Assembly: GCA_903865465.1 (NCBI GenBank)
Contig: CAIPJU010000889.1
Coordinates: 1-6,755, forward strand
DNA: 6,755 bases
Reading direction: 5' to 3'
From: an uncultured Bacteroidota bacterium
GTDB taxonomy: Bacteria > Bacteroidota > Bacteroidia > Bacteroidales > VadinHA17
The translations under genes and the position numbers were made by a program. The notes beneath the pieces are model-generated. The model made no database searches. It was not told where the DNA came from and was given only the letters and a program-made list of their open reading frames with translations. Numbering within the stretch: position 1 is the stretch's first letter; the number at the start of each line of letters is the position of its first letter. Of this stretch, positions 6,340 through 6,755 are shown piece by piece.

Positions 6340-6633
6340 TTGCAGAATCAGAAAGGTGTATATCTGATTACAGATACCTCCAATGGCAGGATGTATGTCG
6401 GCTCTGCTTATGGAGAAAACATGATCCTGGGGCGTTGGCAGTCCTATGTTATGACGGGGCATGGCGGGAATACCGAACTCCGGAAACTTACATTTGATCA
6501 CATAAAGGAAAACTTCGGGTATTCAATCCTTGATATCTTCAAATCGAATATCGATTACCAGACTATTATTGAGAAAGAGAGCTGGTGGAAGGAGGTTTTG
6601 CTGACAAGGAGGTTTGGGTATAATATAAACTGA
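6340..6633 (+). CDS. GIY-YIG nuclease-domain protein, probably N-terminally truncated
   Basis: Encodes 97 residues from a TTG at 6340, the only possible start before the domain. GIY-YIG domains make a metal-dependent cut in DNA. The first motif is KGVYLITD (Gly6-Val7-Tyr8) and the second MYVGSAYG (Tyr19-Val20-Gly21). The expected catalytic Arg is in GRWQSY (Arg32), then the subgroup's TGHGGNTELRKL (39-50), the metal-binding Glu in EKESWWKEVL (Glu80) and a terminal FGYNIN Asn. So the domain core looks complete. In Bacteroidota this subgroup normally carries a long N-terminal region of unknown role, absent here apart from the broken stretch just upstream. No good promoter or ribosome site precedes the TTG. 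It may be a non-expressed relic or a minimal stand-alone domain; a relic is more likely. Confidence 0.7.
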   Translation: MQNQKGVYLITDTSNGRMYVGSAYGENMILGRWQSYVMTGHGGNTELRKLTFDHIKENFGYSILDIFKSNIDYQTIIEKESWWKEVLLTRRFGYNIN

Positions 6634-6675
6634 GCCTCTAAAATTTATTCTGCAATAGGTTTTAGTCTCTTAATT

Positions 6676-6699
6676 TAAACCAGTAAACCAGAAAACCCG
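6676..6699 (+). repeat. Short tandem repeat TAAACCAG x2 plus a degenerate third unit
   Basis: TAAACCAG at 6676-6683 is repeated exactly at 6684-6691 and followed by AAAACCCG. The next bases continue A/C-rich with CCCTTA twice (about 6711-6723). This is low-complexity intergenic sequence after the GIY-YIG gene, and no function is apparent. Confidence 0.3.
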
Positions 6700-6755
6700 T
6701 ATACTTAAAACCCTTAACCCTTATACATTTCTTACCCCTCCCCGTTATGCAAAGC

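Noticed and set aside
6235..6501. Minus-strand 88-residue ORF opposite the GIY-YIG domain
   Set aside because: Shadow of the motif-bearing plus-strand frame.
6705..6726. Telomere-like CCCTTA runs near the right edge
   Set aside because: Only two units and irregular; low-complexity sequence rather than a true repeat array.

Overview
The window looks like chromosomal DNA of a member of the Bacteroidota (Bacteroidetes). It is AT-rich. Signal peptides end in the style typical of that phylum (...SFG-Q, ...AYG-Q, ...LSA-Q). Starts lack a clear Shine-Dalgarno sequence, and one gene has a near-perfect Bacteroidetes promoter (TTTG, 20 bp, TAnnTTTG). Nothing in the sequence fixes the genus.

Layout. 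(1) Bases 1-536 hold the 3' part of a sugar/maltose O-acetyltransferase-type hexapeptide-repeat gene; its reading frame stays open to the left edge, so its start lies outside the window. (2) Bases 537-1030 are a long gap with no convincing gene, only short open stretches that may be gene relics and weak hairpins. (3) Bases 1031-3475 encode a complete secreted GH35 beta-galactosidase, the best-supported gene here. (4) Bases 3686-5269 encode a 527-residue exported protein of unknown function. (5) The gap between this gene and the next, which converge, holds a 192-bp structure bounded by near-perfect 22-bp inverted repeats (5271-5292 and 5441-5462), with a GC-rich hairpin inside that has the form of a leftward terminator. 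(6) On the minus strand, 5515-5940 encodes a small exported protein that looks like a dimeric alpha/beta-barrel, with its own promoter at 6018-6049. (7) Bases 6340-6633 encode an intact GIY-YIG nuclease-like domain that appears to have lost its N-terminal part; family-like sequence continues upstream of the only possible start and is broken by in-frame stops.

How the genes relate. The GH35 enzyme and the 527-residue protein are both exported and lie in the same direction 210 bp apart, so they might be co-expressed, but nothing shows that they share a task. No SusC/SusD pair, sulfatase, sensor or other glycosidase is visible, so this cannot be called a polysaccharide utilisation locus from the window alone. 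The mix of relic genes and a terminal-inverted-repeat element suggests a fairly fluid accessory region. I see no CRISPR array, tRNA, rRNA, complete transposase or recognisable defence system. The most unusual item is the 192-bp inverted-repeat element.
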